Positions 1-7,722 are shown, counted from the stretch's first letter. The stretch is 10,781 nt of DNA from an uncultured Lachnospiraceae bacterium (GCA_947178085.1 CAMWWS010000059.1:1-10781); one strand, 5' to 3'. Notes: a model not told the origin generated them from the letters alone. Program-made: numbers and translations.

Positions 1-2
1 AC

Positions 3-812
3 GGATATGATTTTGATGCGCTATGGGACGATGAGAAAGCTTCTATGCGCCAAAAAAAGATTATGGATCTTTTTTCAGAAGATAATGCGGATGCGGAATT
101 GTATTCATTTGAGGTAAAACAGAAGGCAGGTTTTGGAAAAGATGGAGAGAAGAATTTTGAAGGTACTGTCACTGACCTTGAAATGAAAATGTATCTTTGT
201 ATGATGGATTTCAGGCAGAGGAAGAACAAGAAAGGTGAAAGCTATGGCTGGCCTATTGCGGTATATTCCACTCCTGAGCATATCTGGGGATACGACTATG
301 TAACGTCTGCATATTCGGAAAGCGCAGAAGAATCATGGAATCGGATATTGAATAATATAGATGGGCTATTTCCTGCTGCTACGGAAGCGCAGATCAGAAG
401 ATTGATTGGTATTTCACACAGTGGTGTCATAACAAGAAAAAAATCGAATCGTACTGTAGCAAAGGACTGGATTATTCCCGCTAATCCGAAATATTATGAT
501 GTTGTTGGTGCATTTGAAGCTTCGGATATTGTGACCTGGAAGCAGAGCAGTGATATCCATGTAGGCGATATTATTTATATGTATGTGGCTGCGCCGTTTT
601 CATCTATCCTGTATAAATGCAAAGCTATAGAAGTGGATATTCCTTATAATTTTTCGGATGAAAACCTGACTTTGAAACAGGTGATGAAACTGAGACTTCT
701 AAAGAGGTATGAGTCAGGAGTATGGTCGTTTGAGCGGATCAAGCAGTTTGGCGTATATGCGGTCCGTGGCCCAAGGAATATGCCGGCTGAACTCAAAAGA
801 GAGATGGAATAG
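3..812 (+). CDS. Partial protein with C-terminal EVE/PUA-like domain (AlkZ-related?), 5' end outside the window
   Basis: The reading frame is open to the left edge, with GYDFDALWDDEKAS encoded before the first internal ATG at position 45. The gene therefore starts outside the window, and the ATG at 45 is probably not its start. About 269 residues are visible. The C-terminal part (about residues 155-256), containing WIIPANPKYYDVVGAF, VGDIIYMYVAAP, ILYKCKAIEVDIPY and a closing VRGPR, resembles an EVE/PUA-like module that I know as a fusion partner in Firmicute proteins such as MmcQ/YjbR-type ones. EVE domains are thought to bind modified bases. The N-terminal part (DLFSEDNADAELYSFEVKQKAGFG, DFRQRKNKKGESYGWPIAVY, WGYDYVTSAY) recalls proteins named AlkZ-related, a DNA-glycosylase-like winged-helix group, but I hold this only weakly. 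It converges with the minus-strand sigma operon across a shared hairpin. The function is not established. Confidence 0.6.
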   Translation, partial: GYDFDALWDDEKASMRQKKIMDLFSEDNADAELYSFEVKQKAGFGKDGEKNFEGTVTDLEMKMYLCMMDFRQRKNKKGESYGWPIAVYSTPEHIWGYDYVTSAYSESAEESWNRILNNIDGLFPAATEAQIRRLIGISHSGVITRKKSNRTVAKDWIIPANPKYYDVVGAFEASDIVTWKQSSDIHVGDIIYMYVAAPFSSILYKCKAIEVDIPYNFSDENLTLKQVMKLRLLKRYESGVWSFERIKQFGVYAVRGPRNMPAELKREME

Positions 813-827
813 CGCTGAAATAAAGAA

Positions 828-874
828 AGCCTGATTTTAAAACCACGAAAATACGATAGGTTTAAAATCAGGCT
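828..874. terminator. Inverted repeat terminator between convergent genes
   Basis: AGCCTGATTTTAAA (828-841) pairs perfectly over 14 bp with TTTAAAATCAGGCT (861-874), with a 19-nt loop that can gain two more CC/GG pairs. On the minus strand the stem is followed by a T-rich tract (TTCTTTATTTC, the complement of 817-827), so it best terminates the sigma/anti-sigma operon ending at 890. The plus-strand tail (GCATTATTCATT) is less T-rich, but it may still serve the gene ending at 812. Confidence 0.75.
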
Positions 875-889
875 GCATTATTCATTCAC

Positions 890-2125
890 TCACCACGTCA
901 CCGTAGTCTGAAACAGAGCCTTTTCGGGCAGAAGGTATGCCTTATCTCCGGTGTACTCAAATCCGGTCATGAATTCCATAACATATATGTGTACCGTATC
1001 AGTATTTCTGCCATAGAGAGAATAAACTTCCGCAATCATTCCCTGATGTTCAAGTATATTGCCATCTGCATCCGTAATGATAACGGTATAGTCATAAGCC
1101 TCTTTCCCTTCGGGCGGAATAACCTCAGCTTGTATTTCGTAGCGCGTTTTGGTTACCTTAGATATGCCTAGACCGTCCTCATTGGTCTCCATGATTTCCT
1201 TTACCTGTGTTCCGCTCCGGTCTACCGTAATGGGAATTGTAAAGTTCCATTCGCCATTATAGCGCTTATGCGTGCTCACTGTGGTTTTGGTTTCGCCTGT
1301 TATCGGGTCGGTTATTTCACCTTCTTCCGGTGCATTCAAAAGCCCCCATATCCGGCTGATATTAATAGAATATATGAATTCAGACGGAAGAACGTCAAGT
1401 CCTGCGGTTCTGCGTATCCAGTCCAGATCGGCTCTTATTATACCCAGAAATGTATGCGAATCAACATAATCTCCCTCAATCATATATGGTTCAGAGAAGG
1501 TAGTATCTTTTGCAAAATCAAAGTGATGGCTGCATATTAAGTAGAGGAAATTAAAAGATAAACTATAATCCTCTATATTTTTCAACATATTAAGATCTTC
1601 GGGAAATTCTTCTTTATTGTATATTTCCAACGAAATATACAACGACATATCCGTACAGACAACTTCCGAAAGCGTAATTGTAATATCACCCGAAGTCTGT
1701 GAGTATGCATTTATATCTGAATCAGAGTTCGTTTTATTATCAGAGTTATTGTCAGACTCGATGTCTGGTTGAGAATCATTATTATTTTCCGAGTCATTAT
1801 CAGGAGCGGTAATTGTAGAGGCATAGTCGCTGTAATTACCTGAATATCCGACGTTGCTTTCAACTGTCCTGAAAATTCTCCCAATAAATGGAATCTTACC
1901 GGCAAGCGCAGGATTGCTGAAACCCAGAAAGCCGAGTAACATAATGATGGCTGCTGCAACTCCCGGATAAAGGATTTTACGAAACTTTTTCTTTTTATTA
2001 ATCTGTATTTTGCCGCTTCTTATCTGTCCATAGACATTATCTATTTTATCCTGAACTTCTGAAGAAATTTCAGGTGTAAAATGCAGAATTTCATATAATT
2101 CCGAATCAATATGTGACTTGTTCAT
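890..2125 (-). CDS. DUF4179-type membrane anti-sigma/sensor protein
   Basis: This is a 411-residue bitopic membrane protein, probably the anti-sigma factor or sensor that controls the ECF sigma factor encoded 27 nt upstream. The start at 2125 is chosen because AAAGGAGGGAG lies just before it. An in-frame ATG at 2149 would put that ribosome binding site inside the gene. Residues 1-50 form a short cytoplasmic part ending in a basic KKKKFRK stretch, which fits an inside-positive topology. Residues 51-70 are the single transmembrane helix. The following NPALAGKIPFIGRIF is the hallmark I associate with DUF4179. Residues 107-141 are an Asn/Asp/Ser-rich, probably disordered linker. The rest is an extracytoplasmic beta-rich region with a DUF5643-like C-terminal part (WNFTIPITVDRSG, YTVIITDADGNILEHQG). 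The family link is from recognition; the signal sensed cannot be read from the sequence. Confidence 0.8.
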   Translation of the reverse strand: MNKSHIDSELYEILHFTPEISSEVQDKIDNVYGQIRSGKIQINKKKKFRKILYPGVAAAIIMLLGFLGFSNPALAGKIPFIGRIFRTVESNVGYSGNYSDYASTITAPDNDSENNNDSQPDIESDNNSDNKTNSDSDINAYSQTSGDITITLSEVVCTDMSLYISLEIYNKEEFPEDLNMLKNIEDYSLSFNFLYLICSHHFDFAKDTTFSEPYMIEGDYVDSHTFLGIIRADLDWIRRTAGLDVLPSEFIYSINISRIWGLLNAPEEGEITDPITGETKTTVSTHKRYNGEWNFTIPITVDRSGTQVKEIMETNEDGLGISKVTKTRYEIQAEVIPPEGKEAYDYTVIITDADGNILEHQGMIAEVYSLYGRNTDTVHIYVMEFMTGFEYTGDKAYLLPEKALFQTTVTW

Positions 2126-2152
2126 AGTTATTCTCCCTCCTTTTAGCATATA

Positions 2153-2665
2153 CTATATAGCGGTATCTTGAAGTTTATCTTTTAATTTGATTCTCTCCCG
2201 ATGCATACGGCTGCGGATTGTACTTTCCTTAATGTGCAGAATGTCGGAGATTTCTCTTGTGGTAAGCTCTTCACCGTAATAAAGCTGAAAACATAGTCTG
2301 TTTTCTTTTGAAACACATTCAAGCAGTTCATGAAATTTGTGAAGTGGTGTGTCCAAATCTTGCGATGCATCCTGATGGGTTTCTGGAATTTCTTCCAGAG
2401 ATATATATTTTTTATTATTGCGGTAAATATGATTGCAATTATTGATTAAAATGCGGATTAGCCATGTTTTGAAATATTGGGGCTCTCTGAGCTCTGAAAG
2501 ATGCTCATAAGCATCCAGAATTGTATCCTGAATGGCGTCGGCTATATCGGCATTCTGTGTAAAATAGCCATGTGCGATACGCAGCATTGTGTTCTGATGG
2601 ATATCTATCAATTCTAAAAATGCTTCACTATCGCCATTTATCGCTTTTTTGACAAGCATTAACAT
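2153..2665 (-). CDS. ECF-family RNA polymerase sigma factor
   Basis: This is a 170-residue sigma-70 family protein of the extracytoplasmic-function type, with only sigma regions 2 and 4. Region 2 spans about residues 10-82 (ADAIQDTILDAYEHLSEL, then YFKTWLIRILINNCNHIYR, the -10 binding/melting part). Region 4 spans about 112-165, with the helix-turn-helix LTTREISDILHIKESTIRSR that would read the -35 element. The length is normal for the family. The start at 2665 is chosen because AAAGGAGG precedes it by 7 nt; an ATG at 2689 lies upstream of that site and would be spurious. The gene is first in an operon with the DUF4179 protein, the usual sigma then anti-sigma order. It is transcribed away from the tRNA-Ser gene. 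It probably drives envelope-stress genes and perhaps its own operon, which is inference. Confidence 0.88.
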   Translation of the reverse strand: MLMLVKKAINGDSEAFLELIDIHQNTMLRIAHGYFTQNADIADAIQDTILDAYEHLSELREPQYFKTWLIRILINNCNHIYRNNKKYISLEEIPETHQDASQDLDTPLHKFHELLECVSKENRLCFQLYYGEELTTREISDILHIKESTIRSRMHRERIKLKDKLQDTAI

Positions 2666-2689
2666 ATATCGGCCTCCTTTGTATTGCAT

Positions 2690-2703
2690 ATACGATATCG
2701 TAT
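2690..2703. promoter_or_regulatory. 14-bp perfect palindrome upstream of the sigma factor gene
   Basis: ATACGATATCGTAT is its own reverse complement and lies 25 nt upstream of the sigma factor start, just before its ribosome binding site. It could be a dimeric operator, or a small hairpin in the 5' leader (5-bp stem with an ATAT loop). Its CGTAT half resembles an ECF -10 element, but no matching -35 sits at the right spacing. I therefore do not call it a promoter. Confidence 0.4.
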
Positions 2704-2780
2704 CGTTCTTATATTTATTAGAGAGTGAAAAAATAATTTTTGTTGCATCATAATTTACTTAAAAGAATTTTTTCCATCAG

Positions 2781-2809
2781 TTGACTAAAAAAGAACAAAT
2801 AGATATAAT
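2781..2809 (+). promoter_or_regulatory. SigA promoter of tRNA-Ser
   Basis: The -35 element TTGACT (2781-2786) and the -10 element TATAAT (2804-2809) are separated by exactly 17 bp, one base from consensus. The expected start of transcription is at about 2815-2817, two to four bases before the tRNA gene, so the 5' leader is almost absent. Confidence 0.85.
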
Positions 2810-2818
2810 TATTCATAT

Positions 2819-2904
2819 GGAGACGTATCGAAGAGGTCATAACGGGGCTGACTCGAAATCAGTTTGCCTTTCGGGGCACGCGGGTTCGAATCCCGCCGTC
2901 TCCG
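2819..2904 (+). tRNA. tRNA-Ser (anticodon CGA)
   Basis: This is an 86-nt class II tRNA. The acceptor stem GGAGACG (2819-2825) pairs with CGTCTCC (2897-2903), and G2904 is the discriminator base expected for serine. The anticodon arm is GCTGA / CTCGAAA / TCAGT with anticodon CGA, reading UCG. A long variable arm containing GCC-TTTC-GGGGC and a T arm GCGGG-TTCGAAT-CCCGC complete the fold. CCA is not encoded. Seven T residues (2905-2911) follow directly and may act in 3' processing or termination. A strong promoter lies just upstream and the phosphofructokinase gene starts 48 nt downstream. Confidence 0.95.
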
Positions 2905-2952
2905 TTTTTTTCTTGCTATATGAAATAATATATTCTTGAAGGAGGAAGAAGA

Positions 2953-4026
2953 ATGAAGAGAATCGGAATGTTGACCAGTGGTGGGGATTGTCAGGCATTG
3001 AATGCTGCAATGCGCGGTGTTGTCAAATGCTTGTCCTGCAGCAAAGAAGACGTAGAAATCTATGGATTTCTGGAAGGATACAAAGGATTGATTTATGGGG
3101 ATTTCCGTATGCTTACAGGCGTTGATTTTTCGGGTATTTTGACGAAGGGCGGAACCATTCTCGGAAGCTCCAGAACTCCATTCAAGCTTATGCGTGAGCC
3201 GGATGAGAACGGACTTGATAAAGTTGAAGCAATGAAACAGAACTATTATAAACTTAAGCTGGACTGCCTTGTTATCTTAGGAGGAAACGGAACGCATAAA
3301 ACAGCTAATCTCTTAAGAGAAGAGGGACTTAACGTAGTTACGCTTCCTAAGACTATAGATAATGATTTGTGGGGAACTGATATGACATTCGGTTTCCAGA
3401 GTGCCGTTGATATAGCAACAGACTGCATCGACTGTATACACACGACGGCTGCTTCACACGGACGTATCTTTATAGTAGAAGTTATGGGACATAAAGTAGG
3501 CTGGTTGACATTAAATGCCGGAATGGCAGGAGGAGCGGATATTATTCTGATTCCTGAGATTCCTTATGACATTGATAAAATAGTTGATGCTATTAATGCG
3601 CGTGCTGCGCGAGGTTCTAAATTTACTATTATGGCAGTGGCTGAGGGCGCGATTTCCAAAGAGGACGCCAAGTTGTCCAAAAAGGATTATAAAGAGAAAA
3701 TGAAGAATTATCAGTACCCTTCCGTATCTTATGAAATTGCAGACAAGATTCAGAAGAAAACCGGGCTGGATGTGCGTGTGACGGTTCCGGGACATACACA
3801 GAGAGGCGGAAGTCCCTGCCCTTATGACCGTGTATTTGCAACGCGTCTGGGCGCGGAAGCCGGAAAGCTTATTCTGAACGGAGAGTATGGCTTTATGGTG
3901 GGGTATAAGAACAGAGAAGTAGTTAAAGTTCCGCTTGAAGAGGTTGCAGGAAAACTTAAGATGGTTTCACCTGATGCAACGATTGTGCAGGAAGCGAAAA
4001 TGACAGGCATCAGTTTTGGGGACTAA
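2953..4026 (+). CDS. pfkA: 6-phosphofructokinase with mixed ATP/PPi signature
   Basis: The product phosphorylates fructose 6-phosphate to fructose 1,6-bisphosphate in glycolysis, in the cytoplasm. It has 357 residues, slightly longer than the roughly 320 of E. coli PfkA. Family motifs are MLTSGGDCQALNA (6-18), LGSSRTP, GGNGT (110-114), PKTIDND (132-138, with catalytic Asp136 and Asp138), SHGRI, MGH (178-180) and PGHTQRGGSPCPYDR (279-293). The phosphoryl-donor loop is GGNGT rather than GGDGS (ATP type) or GGDDS (PPi type). The second donor position is Lys133, as in PPi and actinobacterial enzymes, not the Gly of E. coli. The MGR motif that helps bind the sugar phosphate reads MGH. Gly113 suggests ATP, but the donor is uncertain. 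GGAGGAAG precedes the start by about 5 nt. It follows tRNA-Ser closely and may be partly cotranscribed with it. Confidence 0.9.
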   Translation: MKRIGMLTSGGDCQALNAAMRGVVKCLSCSKEDVEIYGFLEGYKGLIYGDFRMLTGVDFSGILTKGGTILGSSRTPFKLMREPDENGLDKVEAMKQNYYKLKLDCLVILGGNGTHKTANLLREEGLNVVTLPKTIDNDLWGTDMTFGFQSAVDIATDCIDCIHTTAASHGRIFIVEVMGHKVGWLTLNAGMAGGADIILIPEIPYDIDKIVDAINARAARGSKFTIMAVAEGAISKEDAKLSKKDYKEKMKNYQYPSVSYEIADKIQKKTGLDVRVTVPGHTQRGGSPCPYDRVFATRLGAEAGKLILNGEYGFMVGYKNREVVKVPLEEVAGKLKMVSPDATIVQEAKMTGISFGD

Positions 4027-4077
4027 TGTTTTCATTTGAAAAATATGACGAACTAACGGCATGGAGGTTTGTTGCAA

Positions 4078-5655
4078 ATGTCATATACAGCACTTTACCG
4101 TAAGTTCCGTCCTGATTGTTTCGAGGATGTCAAAGGGCAGGAGCATATTGTAACAACTTTGAAAAATCAGATTAAGGCAGAGCGTATCGGGCATGCTTAT
4201 CTTTTCTGTGGAACCAGAGGGACAGGAAAGACTTCTGTTGCGAAAATTTTTGCTAAAGCGGTGAATTGCGAGCAGCCGGTGGACGGAAGCCCATGTGGTG
4301 AGTGTGCGGCATGTAGGGCGATTGCAGCGGGCGCCAGTATGAATGTTATAGAGATTGATGCTGCTTCTAACAATGGCGTGGATAATATCAGGGAAATCGT
4401 TGACGAAGTATCCTATTCTCCGGCGGAAGGAAAGTATAAGGTTTATATTATTGATGAAGTTCATATGCTTTCCATAGGCGCTTTCAATGCACTCTTAAAA
4501 ACATTGGAGGAACCGCCTTCATATGTCATTTTTATTTTGGCAACGACAGAGGTCCATAAGATTCCGATTACTATTCTATCACGCTGCCAGCGTTACGATT
4601 TTAAAAGAATAACAATAGACACAATTACAAATAGACTGCATGAACTTATGGAAGTGGAGCAGATAGAGGTAGAGGATAAAGCGCTCCGCTATATTTCCAA
4701 GACGGCAGACGGTTCTTTCCGCGATGCGCTGAGTCTGTTAGACCAGTGCATTGCATTTCATTTTGGAAAAAATCTTACTTATGATAAGGTATTGGATGTG
4801 TTGGGTGCAGTAGACACCGAAGTGTTTAGCAGATTGCTCCGGCATGTTATTGAGAAAGATGTACCTGGCTGCATTGCCCTGCTTGAAGAAATCGTAATGC
4901 AGGGAAGAGAACTGACTCAGTTTGTTACTGATTTTACATGGTATCTGCGTAATATTCTGCTTGTAAACACTTCCGACGCGTCGGCGATAGAGGATATTAT
5001 AGATGTATCTTCGGATAATCTTGCGAGGTTAAAAGCTGAGGCGCAGGAAATTGATTCCGATACGATAATGAGATACATTCGCATTTTTTCAGAGCTTTCG
5101 GGACAAATAAAATATGCTGCGCAGAAGCGTATCATGATTGAAATTGCATTGATTAAGCTATGCCGTCCAAGTATGGAAACTGATACGGCATCTCTGCTTG
5201 AAAGAGTCCGTACTATGGAAGATAAGTTGGAAAAAGGTGTAGTGGCAATGCCGGCAGCAGGGTATGCGGCACCGGCTCAGGGCAATGTGACTGCGGAATC
5301 AGCCTTAGCGAACCGGCCGAAGTTACCCAGGGCGATTCCGGAAGATATTAAAATGATTGTCAATAAATGGCCGGCGGTAGTAAGCGAGACTTCCATGCCT
5401 ATGAAGCTGTATTTAAAGAATGCCCGTTTGAGTCTGGGCGGTGATAATAAGTTGATAATAGTGGTAGAGGATGGAGTCGCATCGGATTATTTCCTGAAAC
5501 AGGAAGGACATAAAGAACTGTTGGAGAAGACGATATCTGATATTGCGGGTAAAGAAGTTGAAGTAACTGTTCAAAGTATACAGAATGAGCAGAGCTTTGA
5601 ACAGGACTATGTGGATTTGAGCCGGATTATTAATATGGAAATAGAAGAAGAATAA
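4078..5655 (+). CDS. dnaX: DNA polymerase III subunit gamma/tau
   Basis: This is the clamp-loader ATPase, which loads the beta sliding clamp on DNA and organises the replicative polymerase. It has 525 residues. The start at 4078 gives MSYTALYRKFRP, the standard DnaX N-terminus, with GGAGG 10 nt upstream; a TTG at 4069 abuts that site and cannot be used. Visible motifs are Walker A GTRGTGKT (45-52), four zinc-ligand cysteines (C64, C73, C76, C79), Walker B IIDEVH (124-129) and the SRC motif (168-170). Lid and collar domains follow to about residue 365. After that come a variable Ala/Pro linker and a C-terminal region (about 420-525) that would bind the polymerase. I see no clear slippery heptamer for making a short gamma form. 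It heads the dnaX-ebfC-recR operon. Confidence 0.97.
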   Translation: MSYTALYRKFRPDCFEDVKGQEHIVTTLKNQIKAERIGHAYLFCGTRGTGKTSVAKIFAKAVNCEQPVDGSPCGECAACRAIAAGASMNVIEIDAASNNGVDNIREIVDEVSYSPAEGKYKVYIIDEVHMLSIGAFNALLKTLEEPPSYVIFILATTEVHKIPITILSRCQRYDFKRITIDTITNRLHELMEVEQIEVEDKALRYISKTADGSFRDALSLLDQCIAFHFGKNLTYDKVLDVLGAVDTEVFSRLLRHVIEKDVPGCIALLEEIVMQGRELTQFVTDFTWYLRNILLVNTSDASAIEDIIDVSSDNLARLKAEAQEIDSDTIMRYIRIFSELSGQIKYAAQKRIMIEIALIKLCRPSMETDTASLLERVRTMEDKLEKGVVAMPAAGYAAPAQGNVTAESALANRPKLPRAIPEDIKMIVNKWPAVVSETSMPMKLYLKNARLSLGGDNKLIIVVEDGVASDYFLKQEGHKELLEKTISDIAGKEVEVTVQSIQNEQSFEQDYVDLSRIINMEIEEE

Positions 5656-5676
5656 GAATAAGAAAGGGGTATTGAT

Positions 5677-6021
5677 ATGGCAAAACGTGGAGGATTTCCG
5701 GGCGGAATGCCTGGAAACATGAATAACTTAATGAAGCAGGCGCAGAGGATGCAGCGTCAGATGGAGGAAAGCCAGAAGGAATTGGAAGAGAAGGAATTTA
5801 CGGCTAAATCCGGCGGCGGTGCGGTGGAAGTTACTGTGACCGGCAAAAAGGAGATTACTAAAGTGAAGCTGTCACAAGAGGTAGTGGATCCGGATGATGT
5901 TGAAATGTTAGAGGACCTTGTGATGGCGGCCGCTAATGAAGCACTTCGTATGGCGGAAGATGCAAATGCGGAGATTATGAACAAGATGACAGGCGGATTT
6001 GGCGGAGGGCTTCCATTCTAA
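5677..6021 (+). CDS. ebfC: YbaB/EbfC-family nucleoid-associated protein
   Basis: This small dimeric DNA-binding protein of 114 residues has the usual family length. The N-terminus is Gly/Met-rich ([19 protein letters not shown]) and leads into a long helix with many Gln, Met and Glu residues. The conserved beta-sheet core then follows ([25 protein letters not shown]), with [24 protein letters not shown] and a Gly-rich tail GGFGGGLPF. The start is preceded by AAAGGGG at a normal distance. It lies 21 nt after dnaX, and its stop TAA overlaps the recR ATG by one base, which suggests translational coupling. The dnaX-ebfC-recR order is conserved widely in bacteria. The exact role is unsettled; a link to nucleoid organisation or recombination is generally assumed. 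Confidence 0.95.
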   Translation: MAKRGGFPGGMPGNMNNLMKQAQRMQRQMEESQKELEEKEFTAKSGGGAVEVTVTGKKEITKVKLSQEVVDPDDVEMLEDLVMAAANEALRMAEDANAEIMNKMTGGFGGGLPF

Positions 6022-6617
6022 TGGATTTATACAGCGGACTTATTAATAAGCTAATTGAAGAACTGTCAGGGCTGCCGGGAATCGGAATTAAGTCGGCGCA
6101 GCGTCTCGCTTTTTATATAATCAATATGCCTAAGGAGAGAGTAGACAGGCTTGCTTCAACTATGACGGAAGCAAGAAATAATGTCAGATATTGTAAGGAG
6201 TGCTTTACCCTGACCGAGCAGGAAGTCTGTCCTATCTGTGCCAACACAGGAAGAGATCATAAGACTATAATGGTAGTGGAGAATACGCGGGATTTAGCGG
6301 CTTATGAGAAAACGGGAAAGTACACAGGGATTTATCATGTTCTGCATGGGGCGATTTCACCAATGCTCGGAATCGGTCCAAACGATATCAAGTTAAAGGA
6401 ATTGATGCAGCGACTTCAGGCGGATGTGAATGAGGTTATAATTGCAACCAACTCCAGTTTGGAAGGCGAGACTACGGCTATGTATATCAGTAAGCTGATT
6501 AAACCGACAGGAGTAAAAGTGACTAGAATCGCGAGCGGTGTACCGGTAGGCGGAGACTTGGAATACATAGATGAAGTTACGTTGCTGCGGGCTTTGGAAG
6601 GACGCACTGAACTATAA
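6021..6617 (+). CDS. recR: Recombination protein RecR
   Basis: RecR works with RecO and RecF to load RecA on single-stranded gaps during recombinational repair. The 198-residue length is typical. In order, the sequence shows a helix-hairpin-helix ([16 protein letters not shown], about 18-33), a four-cysteine zinc finger (C58, C61, C70, C73), a Toprim domain beginning at TIMVVEN with Glu87 and Asp91, and the C-terminal Walker-B-like part ([35 protein letters not shown]). The start codon overlaps the ebfC stop in TAATG, so expression is probably coupled. No terminator is evident before galM, 50 nt downstream. Confidence 0.97.
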   Translation: MDLYSGLINKLIEELSGLPGIGIKSAQRLAFYIINMPKERVDRLASTMTEARNNVRYCKECFTLTEQEVCPICANTGRDHKTIMVVENTRDLAAYEKTGKYTGIYHVLHGAISPMLGIGPNDIKLKELMQRLQADVNEVIIATNSSLEGETTAMYISKLIKPTGVKVTRIASGVPVGGDLEYIDEVTLLRALEGRTEL

Positions 6618-6667
6618 TATTTTTGAGTAGAATTATAAAACAATTGTAGTAGAGAGGATATGGGATT

Positions 6668-7711
6668 ATGGGTATGATGAAGGAAGTATTTGGAACAGCC
6701 TCAGATGGCAGGGAAGTATATGCTTTTACATTAGAGAATACTAACGGCATGAAGGCAAGAGTGACTAATTTTGGCGCTGTTTTGATAAATTTATATGTGC
6801 CGGATGCCAAAGGAAATGTGGTAGATGTCGTATTGGGCTTTGATAAGCTGGAAGACTATTATAAGAACGGAAGTTTTCTTGGAGCGACTATCGGACCGAG
6901 TGCAAACCGAATCGGAAATGCAAGTTTCCAGATTAATGGTAAGACCTATCAGCTTGATGTCAATGACGGACCGAATAATTTACATAGCAATATAGAGTTG
7001 GGATACCATAAGCGAGTGTGGGATGTTGTTGAAGCAGGAGATAACAGTGTAACCTTTTCGCTTGAGGCTCCGGACGGAGATATGGGCTTCCCGGGAAATA
7101 AGAAGATTACCATGAGTTACAGTCTTTCTGATGATAATCAGTTGAAGCTTAAATATCATGGAACTTCCGATATGGACACGCTGATCAATATGACGAACCA
7201 CACTTATTTCAATCTGAGTGGACATAAAGCGGGAAAAATAGAGGATCATATATTAACTATTCATGCAAGCAATTATACACCTGTCGTTCCGGGAGCTATA
7301 CCGACAGGCGAAATCGCACCTGTTGCGGGAACTCCTATGGACTTTACGAGTCCGAAGCCGATAGGGCAGGACATTAATGCAGACTTTGAGCAATTGAAGC
7401 TGACATTGGGTTATGACCATAACTATGTGATTGATGGCGCTGACGGCACGCTTCGGGAGATCGCCATTGTAGAAGACCCGAAAAGCGGAAGAAAAATGAA
7501 AGCTTTTTCCACTCTTCCGGGCGTTCAGTTTTATGCAGGAAACTGTATAGGAAAAGAATCCGGTAAGGATGGCGCGTCTTATGGACCGAGAATGGGAATG
7601 TGTCTTGAAACACAATATTATCCGGATACAATTAATAAACCACAGTTTCCTTCAGCAGTTTTCGGACCGAGCAAAGATTATGATGCAGTAACCGTGTATC
7701 AGTTTATATAA
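6668..7711 (+). CDS. galM: Aldose 1-epimerase (galactose mutarotase)
   Basis: The enzyme interconverts alpha and beta anomers of glucose and galactose and feeds the Leloir pathway. It has 347 residues, normal for the family. The expected active-site residues are all visible: Arg81 in NRIGN, His106 in NNLHSN, catalytic acid His178 in MTNHTYFNLSGH, Asp250 in LGYDHNYVID and catalytic base Glu314 in CLETQYYPD. No signal peptide is present, so it is cytoplasmic. A GAGAGGA site lies about 10 nt before the ATG; an alternative Met at residue 3 or 4 cannot be excluded. No other galactose gene lies nearby, so its place behind recR seems positional. It may be read from the recR operon, since the 50-nt gap shows no terminator. 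Confidence 0.93.
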   Translation: MGMMKEVFGTASDGREVYAFTLENTNGMKARVTNFGAVLINLYVPDAKGNVVDVVLGFDKLEDYYKNGSFLGATIGPSANRIGNASFQINGKTYQLDVNDGPNNLHSNIELGYHKRVWDVVEAGDNSVTFSLEAPDGDMGFPGNKKITMSYSLSDDNQLKLKYHGTSDMDTLINMTNHTYFNLSGHKAGKIEDHILTIHASNYTPVVPGAIPTGEIAPVAGTPMDFTSPKPIGQDINADFEQLKLTLGYDHNYVIDGADGTLREIAIVEDPKSGRKMKAFSTLPGVQFYAGNCIGKESGKDGASYGPRMGMCLETQYYPDTINKPQFPSAVFGPSKDYDAVTVYQFI

Positions 7712-7722
7712 TATTTATGCTT

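Noticed and set aside
989..1540. Plus-strand open frames opposite the DUF4179 gene
   Set aside because: They overlap the coherent minus-strand protein and show no family motif.
2819..2904. tRNA-Ser as an integration (att) site
   Set aside because: No integrase, no direct repeat of the tRNA 3' end and no foreign-looking genes lie nearby; housekeeping genes follow immediately.
4081..4464. A 127-codon open frame on the minus strand inside dnaX
   Set aside because: It lies opposite the conserved ATPase core of dnaX and has no recognisable protein motif; it is a shadow of the real gene.
5225..5245. A run of five A followed by G within dnaX as a possible frameshift site for a short gamma form
   Set aside because: In frame it reads TTG GAA AAA GGT, which is not an X-XXY-YYZ slippery heptamer. 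No stimulatory hairpin or early stop arrangement was evident.
6590..6618. TATAAT at 6613-6618 as a galM promoter
   Set aside because: It overlaps the recR stop codon, and the only -35-like sequence (TTGGAA at 6594) is 13 bp away, too close.
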